Positions 1 to 6,449 of a DNA stretch of 10,556 bases are shown here, piece by piece. Numbering within the stretch: position 1 is the stretch's first letter; the number at the start of each line of letters is the position of its first letter. This DNA is from JAZDHV01 sp043810355 (GTDB lineage: Archaea > Nanobdellota > Nanobdellia > Woesearchaeales > JAGVYU01). The position numbers were made by a program, and so were the translations under genes. The notes beneath the pieces are model-generated. The model searched no databases and was not told the DNA's origin. It worked only from the letters and a program-made list of their open reading frames with translations. The stretch is taken from the NCBI GenBank assembly GCA_043810355.1, contig JBDROB010000037.1, positions 1 to 10,556 on the forward strand, given 5' to 3'.

Positions 1-145
1 AGCACAAATAGTAATGGGGGAGGGGAAAAAAGAATATAGAAAAAACACCAGACCCACCACTAAACAACAAAACAACACCTTAATTTTTCTCAAAACCAAA
101 GAATCCCAAGTTATAACCACACATACAATCGGAGATACTGAGATT

Positions 146-165
146 AACCGATAAGTATTTAAATA
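146..165 (+). promoter_or_regulatory. Archaeal promoter (BRE/TATA) of the ribosomal-protein operon
   Basis: TTTAAATA at 158-165 is a good archaeal TATA box, preceded by a purine-containing BRE-like stretch (ACCGATAAG). Transcription should start near 187, leaving a leader of about 110 nt before rpl7ae. A 5-bp inverted repeat ATCGG/CCGAT (128-132, 148-152) lies just upstream and could be an operator, but is too short to trust. I see no gene in 1-145; that stretch is unusually poor in G on the plus strand between 40 and 115. Confidence 0.6.
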
Positions 166-195
166 AGACAATACCTCTTTTTCTTACCGATGATT

Positions 196-232
196 GATGA
201 TCCCTTTGGAGATTAGAAAGGACAAAGGGTGA
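196..232 (+). promoter_or_regulatory. Candidate kink-turn in the rpl7ae leader (possible L7Ae autoregulation)
   Basis: Stem CCCTTT (202-207) pairs with AAAGGG (224-229). Below it follow T201 opposite T230, A200 opposite G231 and G199 opposite A232, which is the U-U plus tandem sheared A-G/G-A arrangement of box C/D-type kink-turns. GAT at 196-198 would be the three-nucleotide bulge. The stem on the far side of the bulge is weak, so it may be a k-loop-like variant. A competing stem CCTTT/AAAGG (203-207, 217-221) is also possible. L7Ae is a kink-turn-binding protein, and translational control of its own message has been reported in archaea. Assignment here is by inspection only. Confidence 0.4.
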
Positions 233-234
233 GA

Positions 235-286
235 GAGGAAATACATTCTTCCTCAATATATTAATCCAATAATTTGTGATAGGAGG
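235..286 (+). promoter_or_regulatory. Hairpin and ribosome binding site of rpl7ae
   Basis: GAGGAA (235-240) and TTCCTC (249-254) form a perfect 6-bp stem with an 8-nt loop directly after the candidate kink-turn. CCTC of the right arm (251-254) can instead pair with GAGG (283-286) inside the strong ribosome binding site AGGAGG (281-286), which lies 9 nt before the ATG at 296. The two pairings exclude each other, so the hairpin may decide whether the binding site is open. This is inference from complementarity; no folding energies were computed. Confidence 0.35.
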
Positions 287-295
287 CTAAAGAAA

Positions 296-640
296 ATGGC
301 AGAATTATCAAAAGAACTTGCTGACAAGGTATTTGAAGCAATAGAAGTAGCAAAAGCTACAGGTAAACTAAAGAAAGGATCAAATGAAGCAACAAAAGCT
401 ATTGAAAGGGGAACAGCAAAACTGGTTGCAGTGGCAAAAGATGTTAGCCCACCTGAAATAACAATGCACATACCCCTCTTATGCAAAGAAAAAGGGATAT
501 TATTTGCAGAGGTAGCAAGCAAGGAAGAGCTTGGAGCAGCTGCAGGAATAAGCCTAGGAACAGCAGCAGTGGCTATTGTTGATGAAGGCGATGCAAAACA
601 ACTCATAAAAGACCTAACAACAAAGCTAAAGGCTCAATAG
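296..640 (+). CDS. rpl7ae: Large ribosomal subunit protein L7Ae
   Basis: This 114-residue protein is the archaeal multifunctional kink-turn binder: part of the large ribosomal subunit and also of box C/D and H/ACA guide RNPs and archaeal RNase P. The RNA-binding signature is clear at residues 23-55 (GKLKKGSNEATKAIERG, then KLVAVAKDVSPPEI), followed by the conserved H-x-P-x-LC-x-EK stretch at 58-66. Length is close to the usual archaeal size of about 120. The start has a strong AGGAGG 9 nt upstream. It leads the conserved L7Ae-S28e-L24e-NDK cluster, and rps28e begins 19 nt after its stop. The long structured leader suggests feedback control by its own product. Confidence 0.96.
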   Translation: MAELSKELADKVFEAIEVAKATGKLKKGSNEATKAIERGTAKLVAVAKDVSPPEITMHIPLLCKEKGILFAEVASKEELGAAAGISLGTAAVAIVDEGDAKQLIKDLTTKLKAQ

Positions 641-659
641 GCTTAAAAGGATGATCTAT

Positions 660-947
660 ATGGCTGAAATAAAAAAACCAAGAACAGATGCAAAGAAAGG
701 GCCTGAACCAGAGGCAGTATCAAAAAAAGTAGAGTTTAGCTATGCATATCCTGCAAAAGTCGAAGAAGTGATAGGCAGAACAGGAACAAGAGGAGAAGCT
801 ACCCAGGTAAGATGCAAGGTCTTGGAAGGAAGAGATTCAAATAAAATATTAAGAAGAAATGTAAAAGGGCCAGTTAGGGTCGGAGACATATTAATGTTGA
901 GAGAGACTGAAATTGAAGCTCAAAAATTGAATCAGTCAAGAAAATAA
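660..947 (+). CDS. rps28e: Small ribosomal subunit protein S28e
   Basis: This 95-residue small-subunit protein carries the S28e OB-fold core at about residues 26-90, ending in the signature RRNVKGPVRVGDILMLRETE-type stretch (RR at 70-71). Usual archaeal S28e is about 70 residues, so there is a Lys/Pro-rich N-terminal extension of about 20 residues and a short C-terminal tail. I start at ATG 660 rather than ATG 651 because the AAGGATGAT binding site (647-655) is correctly spaced for 660 but touches 651. It follows rpl7ae in the standard archaeal order. A 176-nt gap with a hairpin separates it from rpl24e, which is longer than the other gaps of this operon. Confidence 0.93.
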   Translation: MAEIKKPRTDAKKGPEPEAVSKKVEFSYAYPAKVEEVIGRTGTRGEATQVRCKVLEGRDSNKILRRNVKGPVRVGDILMLRETEIEAQKLNQSRK

Positions 948-1012
948 AAAGAATTAAAGATAAATAGTTATTAAAAGGAGGAGAGGGAGAAAAGTATTAT
1001 GGTGATTAGGAA

Positions 1013-1052
1013 CGAATTTCAATGGTATGTATATCACATGAAATTCGGTTTT
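1013..1052 (+). terminator. Hairpin plus T-run between rps28e and rpl24e (attenuator-like)
   Basis: CGAATTTCA (1013-1021) pairs perfectly with TGAAATTCG (1039-1047). Inside, TGGTA (1023-1027) can pair with TATCA (1032-1036) closing a four-base loop, and TTTTT follows at 1048-1052. This looks like an intrinsic terminator or attenuator inside the operon. A 23-codon ORF (999-1070, ATG start, GAGGG 11 nt upstream, product rich in aromatics) runs through the hairpin, so translation of it would disrupt the stem; that ORF is very short and may be chance. The 11-mer GGAACGAATTT at 1009 recurs at 9615. Confidence 0.4.
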
Positions 1053-1123
1053 TATAGCATTTTGGAATGAAAAAAACATTATTGGAAAAAAGAATGGGAA
1101 AAATATGGTTGAGGATATGAAAA

Positions 1124-1300
1124 ATGGTAAAATGCAGTTTTTGCGGATATGAAATTGAAAAAGGAAAGGGAAAGATATTTGTGCAAAAAGATGGGAAAGC
1201 ACTAAATTTCTGTAAGATGAAATGTGAAAAAAACCAATTCAAGCTAAAGAGAAAAGCAAGAAACCTCAAATGGACAAAACATTATGTTAAAGGTGGATAA
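1124..1300 (+). CDS. rpl24e: Large ribosomal subunit protein L24e (zinc-ribbon)
   Basis: This 58-residue protein fits archaeal L24e in size and pattern. It opens MVKCSFCGYEIEKGKG and has a zinc site made of C4, C7, C30 and C34 (CxxC ... CxxxC), followed by a basic tail with RKARNLKWTKHY near residues 44-55. The only in-frame start is ATG 1124, because TGA lies two codons upstream; GAGG at 1111-1114 gives a 9-nt spacing. It is the third gene of the conserved cluster. Its last codons carry the AGGTGG binding site of ndk, whose TTG start lies 2 nt after the stop, so the two genes are tightly coupled. It acts in the large ribosomal subunit. Confidence 0.93.
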   Translation: MVKCSFCGYEIEKGKGKIFVQKDGKALNFCKMKCEKNQFKLKRKARNLKWTKHYVKGG

Positions 1301-1302
1301 AA

Positions 1303-1866
1303 TTGATTGAAAAAACAATTATTCTTGTAAAACATGACGGTGTACAAAGAGGCCTTATAGGAGAAGTCTTAAAGAGATTTGAACAGAAAGGATTAAAGAT
1401 CGCTGCTTTAAAAATGCTGGTGCCAAGCAAAAAGATGGCATTAGAACAATACAAACTAACCCCTGCTTGGATAGAAAAACTTGGAAACAACACAAGGAAA
1501 GCTGCAGAGGCAAAAGGAAAAAAACTGAAAGAGACAAATGAAGAGATTGCCAAAAGAGTGCAATCATGGCTGATCAATTATCTCACAGAAGGTCCAATTG
1601 TTGCAATATTATTTGAAGGATATCATGCTATTGAGATTGGCAGGAAAATTGTAGGACCTGCAGAAGCAAGAGGCGCAGAGATAGGAACCATAAGAGGAGA
1701 TTATTCAACAGAGAGTTATGATCTTGCTGATATGAAAGAGAGGCCAATAAGGAATATTGTCCATGCGTCTGGCAATAAAGATGAAGCTGAGAATGAGATC
1801 AAGATCTATTTTTCTAAAGATGAAATCCATGATTATGACAAGCATGACTGGAAAGTAATGCACTAA
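1303..1866 (+). CDS. ndk: Nucleoside diphosphate kinase with insertion
   Basis: The enzyme moves the gamma-phosphate from NTPs to NDPs through a phosphohistidine. Family marks: KHDGVQRGLIGE at 10-21, GTIRGDYS at 128-135 and the active-site NIVHASG at 151-157, with catalytic H154. At 187 residues it is longer than the usual 130-160: about 25 extra residues (roughly 55-88, Lys/Glu-rich helix) sit before YLTEGP, and a few more follow the RGDYS motif. As I recall, similar long NDKs occur in DPANN archaea and candidate-phyla bacteria. The position usually Pro in KPDG is His here. Start TTG 1303 has AGGTGG 6 nt upstream, within the end of rpl24e. adk follows after 13 nt, pairing two nucleotide-balance enzymes with translation genes. 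Confidence 0.94.
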   Translation: MIEKTIILVKHDGVQRGLIGEVLKRFEQKGLKIAALKMLVPSKKMALEQYKLTPAWIEKLGNNTRKAAEAKGKKLKETNEEIAKRVQSWLINYLTEGPIVAILFEGYHAIEIGRKIVGPAEARGAEIGTIRGDYSTESYDLADMKERPIRNIVHASGNKDEAENEIKIYFSKDEIHDYDKHDWKVMH

Positions 1867-1879
1867 AAGGAGCAATGAT

Positions 1880-2548
1880 ATGGGATTAAATATAGTTTTG
1901 TTTGGAAGTCCAGGTGTTGGAAAAGGAACTTATACACAAATTTTAAGAGATATCTACAATCTTCCTCACATATCAACAGGAGACTTGTTCAGGGACAATA
2001 TCAAAAATAATACTGAACTTGGAATCAAAGCAAAGAAGTATATGGACAAGGGAGAATTAGTACCAGATGAAATCACAACAAACATGCTCAAAGAAAGGCT
2101 TGAAAATGATGATGCAGAAGATGGATTTTTCCTGGATGGATTCCCAAGAACATTGCCTCAAGCAGGAGAATTAGACAAAATCATAAAAATTGATGCTGTA
2201 ATCAATTATGTAGCAGATGATGAAGTCATCATAAACAGGCTCTCTGGAAGAAGGATCTGCAGGAACTGCGGCTTCATATTTCATGTTAAGAATGTACCTC
2301 CAAAAAAAGAAGGCATCTGCGACAAATGCGGAGGGGAACTCTATCAAAGAGATGATGACAAGCCTGAAGCAATCAAGGAAAGGCTTGAGGAATACAGGAA
2401 AAAGACAAAACCAGTGCTTGATTTTTTTAATAAAAAGAAAATTGTGCACCAGATTAATGCTAATAAAGATATCAATGATCCAGAAGCACACATTATTGAA
2501 GATACTCAAGAAGTCCTAGACAAACTAATGAATGAGGAAGGTGAATAA
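1880..2548 (+). CDS. adk: Adenylate kinase, bacterial-type with zinc LID
   Basis: It catalyses ATP + AMP to 2 ADP in the cytoplasm. The P-loop is GSPGVGKGT at residues 9-17, the AMP-binding STGDLFR is at 32-38, and LDGFPRT is at 85-91. The LID at about 123-160 begins GRRICRNCG and carries four cysteines (C127, C130, C147, C150) that should bind zinc, then LYQRDDDKPEAIKERL. Length 222 matches long-form bacterial adenylate kinases. Many methanogens use an unrelated short AdkA, so this bacterial-type form agrees with a DPANN-like source. The start has AAAGGAG about 7 nt upstream, and 2 nt separate its stop from the EF-2 gene, so the two are translationally linked. Confidence 0.95.
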   Translation: MGLNIVLFGSPGVGKGTYTQILRDIYNLPHISTGDLFRDNIKNNTELGIKAKKYMDKGELVPDEITTNMLKERLENDDAEDGFFLDGFPRTLPQAGELDKIIKIDAVINYVADDEVIINRLSGRRICRNCGFIFHVKNVPPKKEGICDKCGGELYQRDDDKPEAIKERLEEYRKKTKPVLDFFNKKKIVHQINANKDINDPEAHIIEDTQEVLDKLMNEEGE

Positions 2549-2550
2549 AT

Positions 2551-4728
2551 ATGGCTGAAAAGATGGTCGACAAAATAACCAGAATTATGAAAAAACCTGA
2601 AAATATCAGAAATCTTGCTATTGCTGCTCATATAGACCATGGAAAAACAACTTTTACAGACAATCTGCTTGCAGGAGCAGGCATGATGAGCAAAGAAGAT
2701 GCTGGAAAGTCATTAAAAATGGACTTTCATCAAGATGAACAAGAAAGAGGCATAACAATTGACACTGCTGCTGTATCTATGGTCCATGAATTTGAAGGAA
2801 ATGAATACTTGATAAATCTACTCGATACTCCTGGACATGTTGATTTTGGAGGAGATGTCACAAGAGCTATGAGAGCTGTTGATGGAGCAATCATATTAGT
2901 TGATGCAGTCGAGTCTGTGATGCCACAGACAGAAACTGTTGTCAGGCAGGCACTTAAAGAAAGAGTAAGGCCAGTACTATTCATCAACAAGGTTGACAGG
3001 CTGATCAAGGAATTACAATTAAGCCCTGAGAAGATGCAGGAAAGGTTCATAAATATCATAAAAGAAGTAAACAAACTGATAAATAATATCGCATCTGAAG
3101 AATACAAAGGAAAATGGGATGTAAGTGTCCAAGATGGATCTGTAGCATTTGGAAGCGCATTCCATAACTGGGCATTAAATATCCCATTCATGCAGAAGAA
3201 AGAAATAACTTTTAAGGATATAATCACTGCATATGAATCAGGCGAGGGAGGCTACAAAATATTGAAGGATAAAGCGCCATTACATGAAGTTGTACTTAAT
3301 ATGGTCATCAGGCACTTGCCAAATCCTTTGCAAGCACAAGCATACAGGATTCCAAAAATATGGCATGGAGATCCTGAAAGTGAAGATGGACAATCATTGA
3401 TTAAATGCGATCCAAATGGACCATTGTTCTTTGTCATCACAAAAATAGTCATTGACCCACAAGCTGGAGAGATATCAGCAGGCAGACTATTCTCAGGAAC
3501 TATGAAAAAAGGAACAGAAATATATCAAAATCTTGGAAAACTACACTCAAGAATACAGCAAGTATTCATATATAACGGAGCAAAAAGAGAGATTGTAGAT
3601 AATGTACCTGCAGGCAATATTATTGGAATATCAGGAATAAAATCATTTGCAGGAGAAACAATAACCAATAATGAAACTGAACCTTTTGAAAAAATTCAGC
3701 ACATATTTGATCCAGTCATCACTAAAGCTATAGAAGCAAAAAAGCCAAGTGATCTTCCAAAATTGATAGAGGTGCTGAAACAAGTCGGAAAAGAAGACCC
3801 AACTATCCAGATCGAGATCAATGAAGAAACTGGAGAACACCTATTGCATGGAATGGGGGAACTTCATCTAGAGGTCATTGAAAACAGAATCAAGAGTGAG
3901 AAAGGAGTTGAAGTAACCACTTCCCCTCCAATTGTGGTCTATAGGGAAACAGTGGCTAAAAAAGGACAGGAAGCAATGGGTAAATCACCAAACAAGCATA
4001 ATCACCTATTCTTTGTTGTTGAACCACTTGAGGAAGAGATATATAATCTTATCAAGGAAGGGGAAATCCCAGAAATGAGATTCAAGAAAAGAGATCTGGC
4101 AATCAGAGACAAATTCACAAACGCAGGAATGGATACAAAATTAGCAGACAAAGTCAAAGAAGTGTATAATGGGAATATATTAATAGACGGCACTAGAGGA
4201 ATTGTGCATATTGGAGAGATCATTGAAATGGTACTTGACATGTTTGAAGATGTGATGAAATCAGGGCCTTTGGCAAAAGAACCATGCGCTAAAGTTAAAG
4301 TTATATTAACAGACTGCAAACTGCATGAAGATGCAATCCATAGAGGACCTGCACAGCTATATCCAGCTGTAAGAGAAGGTATAAGAGGAAGTTTTATGAC
4401 AGCATCCCCTTATATGCTTGAACCAAAACAAATACTTCTTATTGATGCTCCAGCTGATTTTATGGGAGAAATCTCAAAGATTGTCAATAATAAGAGAGGG
4501 CAATTGCTTGAGATGAATCAGGAAGGCATTTTATTGGCAGCAAAAGCAAAGATGCCAGTAGGAGAGATGTTTGGATGGAGCAGTGATTTGAGGAGTGCAA
4601 CTGGCGGAAGAGGAACTAGCTCATTAGTTGATCAGATGTTTGAGAAAATGCCTGCTGAGCTACAAGAGAAGATCGTCAAGCAGATCAAAGAAAGGAAAGG
4701 ATTGACTGATGCACAATTAGGGGTATAA
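2551..4728 (+). CDS. fusA: Translation elongation factor 2 (aEF-2)
   Basis: A 725-residue translocase GTPase of full length for archaeal EF-2. GTPase motifs: P-loop AHIDHGKT (26-33), RGITI (66-70, switch I Thr), DTPGH (92-96) and NKVD (146-149). Domains II to V follow without breaks. Near the tip of domain IV, LHEDAIHRGPAQ contains H597, the residue expected to become diphthamide, so the target for the Dph pathway is intact. The C-terminal GRGTSSLVDQMFEKMP region is typical. GGTGA at 2540-2544, in the end of adk, is its binding site. It lies last in the operon, and T-runs follow directly after the stop. No frameshift or missing motif was seen. Confidence 0.97.
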   Translation: MAEKMVDKITRIMKKPENIRNLAIAAHIDHGKTTFTDNLLAGAGMMSKEDAGKSLKMDFHQDEQERGITIDTAAVSMVHEFEGNEYLINLLDTPGHVDFGGDVTRAMRAVDGAIILVDAVESVMPQTETVVRQALKERVRPVLFINKVDRLIKELQLSPEKMQERFINIIKEVNKLINNIASEEYKGKWDVSVQDGSVAFGSAFHNWALNIPFMQKKEITFKDIITAYESGEGGYKILKDKAPLHEVVLNMVIRHLPNPLQAQAYRIPKIWHGDPESEDGQSLIKCDPNGPLFFVITKIVIDPQAGEISAGRLFSGTMKKGTEIYQNLGKLHSRIQQVFIYNGAKREIVDNVPAGNIIGISGIKSFAGETITNNETEPFEKIQHIFDPVITKAIEAKKPSDLPKLIEVLKQVGKEDPTIQIEINEETGEHLLHGMGELHLEVIENRIKSEKGVEVTTSPPIVVYRETVAKKGQEAMGKSPNKHNHLFFVVEPLEEEIYNLIKEGEIPEMRFKKRDLAIRDKFTNAGMDTKLADKVKEVYNGNILIDGTRGIVHIGEIIEMVLDMFEDVMKSGPLAKEPCAKVKVILTDCKLHEDAIHRGPAQLYPAVREGIRGSFMTASPYMLEPKQILLIDAPADFMGEISKIVNNKRGQLLEMNQEGILLAAKAKMPVGEMFGWSSDLRSATGGRGTSSLVDQMFEKMPAELQEKIVKQIKERKGLTDAQLGV

Positions 4729-4731
4729 ACC

Positions 4732-4753
4732 TCTTTTTTTCTAGATTTTTTTT
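4732..4753 (+). terminator. T-rich terminator after EF-2
   Basis: Two T-runs, seven at 4734-4740 and eight at 4746-4753, begin 5 nt after the EF-2 stop. Archaeal RNA polymerase terminates at such T tracts without needing a hairpin. They close the ribosomal/EF-2 transcription unit before the polyamine operon, which has its own promoter. Confidence 0.6.
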
Positions 4754-4778
4754 AGCTCATTTCCCGTCTATAAAATTG

Positions 4779-4838
4779 TGTTCGAATTCAAGCTGAACTG
4801 AACAAAATAAAAGAAGTCCGGCAGAGACTTTTCGAACA
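4779..4838. repeat. 8-bp inverted repeat TGTTCGAA/TTCGAACA
   Basis: TGTTCGAA (4779-4786) and TTCGAACA (4831-4838) are perfect inverted copies 44 nt apart. They lie in the 306-nt gap between EF-2 and the polyamine operon, about 25 nt upstream of its TATA box. A paired regulator site or a loose hairpin is possible. The rest of 4754-4860 holds no gene I can support. Confidence 0.3.
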
Positions 4839-4860
4839 GAGTAGAAGAGGTGTAAAAAAC

Positions 4861-4874
4861 TAAAGATTTAAATA
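4861..4874 (+). promoter_or_regulatory. Archaeal promoter of the polyamine operon
   Basis: TAAAGA (BRE-like) followed by TTTAAATA (4867-4874). Transcription would begin near 4895, giving a leader of about 140 nt before the decarboxylase start at 5035. That is long for an archaeal message and leaves room for regulation. Confidence 0.55.
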
Positions 4875-4935
4875 CTAATAACAAATTTTAGGTTCATAAA
4901 ATATATTGGGAGAGGAGATTTATCGTAATACGCAG

Positions 4936-5031
4936 ATGTACAGAATTATCAAAAACCAAGTGGTAGGTTTGAGTAATCAAGTTCTATATAGACCGTGTGA
5001 TAATAATAAATTAATTCTAAGAGTGAGGTGA
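4936..5031 (+). CDS. Possible 31-codon leader ORF upstream of the arginine decarboxylase
   Basis: An ATG-started frame of 31 codons (starts MYRIIKNQVV, ends LILRVR) stops with TGA at 5029-5031. The stop overlaps the GAGGTG binding site (5025-5030) of the decarboxylase, 3 nt before its GTG. Four of 31 residues are Arg, two of them in the last three codons (AGA GTG AGG). This would suit coupling of an arginine-sensing leader peptide to the arginine-using enzyme. Against it: no well-spaced binding site for the ATG (GAGGAG at 4912-4917 is 18 nt away), and such a short frame can occur by chance. An in-frame TTG at 4906 is another possible start. Confidence 0.2.
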   Translation: MYRIIKNQVVGLSNQVLYRPCDNNKLILRVR

Positions 5032-5034
5032 AAA

Positions 5035-5598
5035 GTGAAAACAACTACAAAAATTAATTCTATAAAATCAAATGAAATTCTTATTGGTTGCAGAATCCCT
5101 AAGGATTTTTTTATTACAAAAGGTAAAGGGGAAAGCGATATAACAATTCATGCAGGTTCTTATCATCTTGCATTAAAGGAAGCTGGAATTGAAATGTGCA
5201 ATATAATGACTTATTCTTCAATCCTGCCAAAAATAGCAAATGAAATTAACAAACCTGCAAAATTAATTCATGGATCAGTCATGGAAACAATATTGGCAGT
5301 CTCAAACTGCAAAAAAGGCGAACGCGCTACATCTGGAATAATCTTTGGCTGGCTTTATGATAAAAAAACAAATGAAAAATATGGCGGATTGGTATGTGAA
5401 TACAATGGAAGCTTATCAGAAGAGGAAGCAGGCAAGCAATTGAATGAAAGCCTAAAAGAATTATATTTTAATGGTTTTTCTGAGGATTTTGAAATAAAAG
5501 GCACAAAACTCATTTTGAAAAGTTTTATACCCAAGAAAGAGTTTGGAACAGCTTTAGTAGCTATGTGTTTTACAAATTATGTGGTACCTATTAAATGA
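5035..5598 (+). CDS. pdaD: Pyruvoyl-dependent arginine decarboxylase (Methanocaldococcus-like)
   Basis: It converts arginine to agmatine plus CO2, the first step of archaeal polyamine synthesis. The family self-cleaves between two serines to make a pyruvoyl group; here TYSSILPK gives S61/S62 as the cleavage pair, producing a 61-residue beta chain and a 126-residue alpha chain. The upstream block LALKEAGIEMCNIM fits the family, and GGLVCEYNG (118-125) carries the expected catalytic Glu at 122. Length 187 is slightly over the 165 of the M. jannaschii enzyme. Start GTG 5035 has GAGGTG 4 nt upstream. Its stop overlaps the agmatinase ATG as ATGA, so the product of one enzyme feeds the next from one message. 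It differs in subfamily from the second copy at 9724. Confidence 0.92.
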   Translation: MKTTTKINSIKSNEILIGCRIPKDFFITKGKGESDITIHAGSYHLALKEAGIEMCNIMTYSSILPKIANEINKPAKLIHGSVMETILAVSNCKKGERATSGIIFGWLYDKKTNEKYGGLVCEYNGSLSEEEAGKQLNESLKELYFNGFSEDFEIKGTKLILKSFIPKKEFGTALVAMCFTNYVVPIK

Positions 5599-6449
5599 AT
5601 TTTGGAGACCTTACTGAAGATTTTTGCAAATTAAAAGATTCAAAGATAGTGATACTCCCGGTCCCATATGATAAGACTAGCACATGGATAAAAGGAGCTA
5701 ATAAAGGCCCTGAAGCAATTATTACAGCATCATCCAATATGGAACTTTATGATATAGAAACAGATTCAGAAGTCTACAAAAAAGGCATATTTACAGACAA
5801 GTTCATCAGTGGAAACCTAACACCAGAAGAGCTTGCTGATACTGTGAGCAAAAAAGTCAAAGAATATCTTCAAGGGGGAAAATTCATAGTCGTGATCGGC
5901 GGAGAACATTCAGTCAGCATCGGCGCAATCAAAGCGCACTCTGAGAAATTCAAGGATATGTGTGTACTGCAGCTTGACGCCCATTCAGATCTAAGACAAG
6001 AATACCATGGCTCAAGATATAACCATGCCTGCGTCATGGCAAGGGCAAAAGAAAATGCCAAAATATTCCAAGTAGGCATCAGGAGCATGGACTCAGATGA
6101 GCTAGAACATATGGACAAGAAAAGGGTAGTATTTGCAGAAGATATCCAGAATAACAAGGATTGGATTGCAGACATAATCAAGAAATTACCAAAGCATGTC
6201 TATATCACAATAGACCTTGATGTCTTTGATCCATCAATAATGCCATCCACAGGAACACCTGAACCAGGTGGATTACTTTGGTATGAGACACTGAAACTAT
6301 TAAAAGAAGTTATCAAACAAAAAGAGGTTGTTGGGTGTGACATTGTTGAACTCTGCCCCAATAAAGATTATAAAGCACCTGATTTTTTAGCTGCTAAACT
6401 GATATATAAGATATTAAGCTATAAATTTGAGAGGAGGAAAAATGAGTAA
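5595..6449 (+). CDS. speB: Agmatinase (agmatine ureohydrolase), arginase family
   Basis: It hydrolyses agmatine to putrescine and urea with a binuclear manganese centre. All metal ligands are visible: H105 in GGEHSVSIG, D128/H130/D132 in LDAHSDLR, and D207/D209 in TIDLDVFDPS. The PSTGTPEPGG loop at 217-226 favours agmatinase over arginase. Length 284 is normal. The start ATG overlaps the decarboxylase stop by 4 bp without a good binding site of its own, so translation probably depends on coupling. The 3' end overlaps the next start by 8 bp. Context (arginine decarboxylase before, DHS-family enzyme after) supports agmatine as substrate. Other ureohydrolases such as formiminoglutamase or guanidinobutyrase are less likely. 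Confidence 0.93.
   Translation: MNFGDLTEDFCKLKDSKIVILPVPYDKTSTWIKGANKGPEAIITASSNMELYDIETDSEVYKKGIFTDKFISGNLTPEELADTVSKKVKEYLQGGKFIVVIGGEHSVSIGAIKAHSEKFKDMCVLQLDAHSDLRQEYHGSRYNHACVMARAKENAKIFQVGIRSMDSDELEHMDKKRVVFAEDIQNNKDWIADIIKKLPKHVYITIDLDVFDPSIMPSTGTPEPGGLLWYETLKLLKEVIKQKEVVGCDIVELCPNKDYKAPDFLAAKLIYKILSYKFERRKNE

Noticed and set aside
253..606. Minus-strand open frame of 117 codons
   Set aside because: It is the antisense shadow of rpl7ae; Ser/Ala/Phe-rich with no binding site. Similar minus-strand frames over ndk, EF-2, speB and the DHS-family gene were dropped for the same reason.
651..659. ATG 651 as the S28e start
   Set aside because: Its upstream AAAAGG touches the codon, while ATG 660 is properly spaced from AAGGATGAT.
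954..1269. Overlapping minus-strand frames rich in Phe, Ile and Leu
   Set aside because: They are antisense to the A/G-rich rps28e-rpl24e gap and rpl24e; the apparent hydrophobic protein comes from base composition, and rpl24e on the plus strand explains the region.
4779..4790. GTTCGAATTC resembling a tRNA T-loop
   Set aside because: The flanks do not form a T-stem and no acceptor, D-arm or anticodon arm can be built around it.
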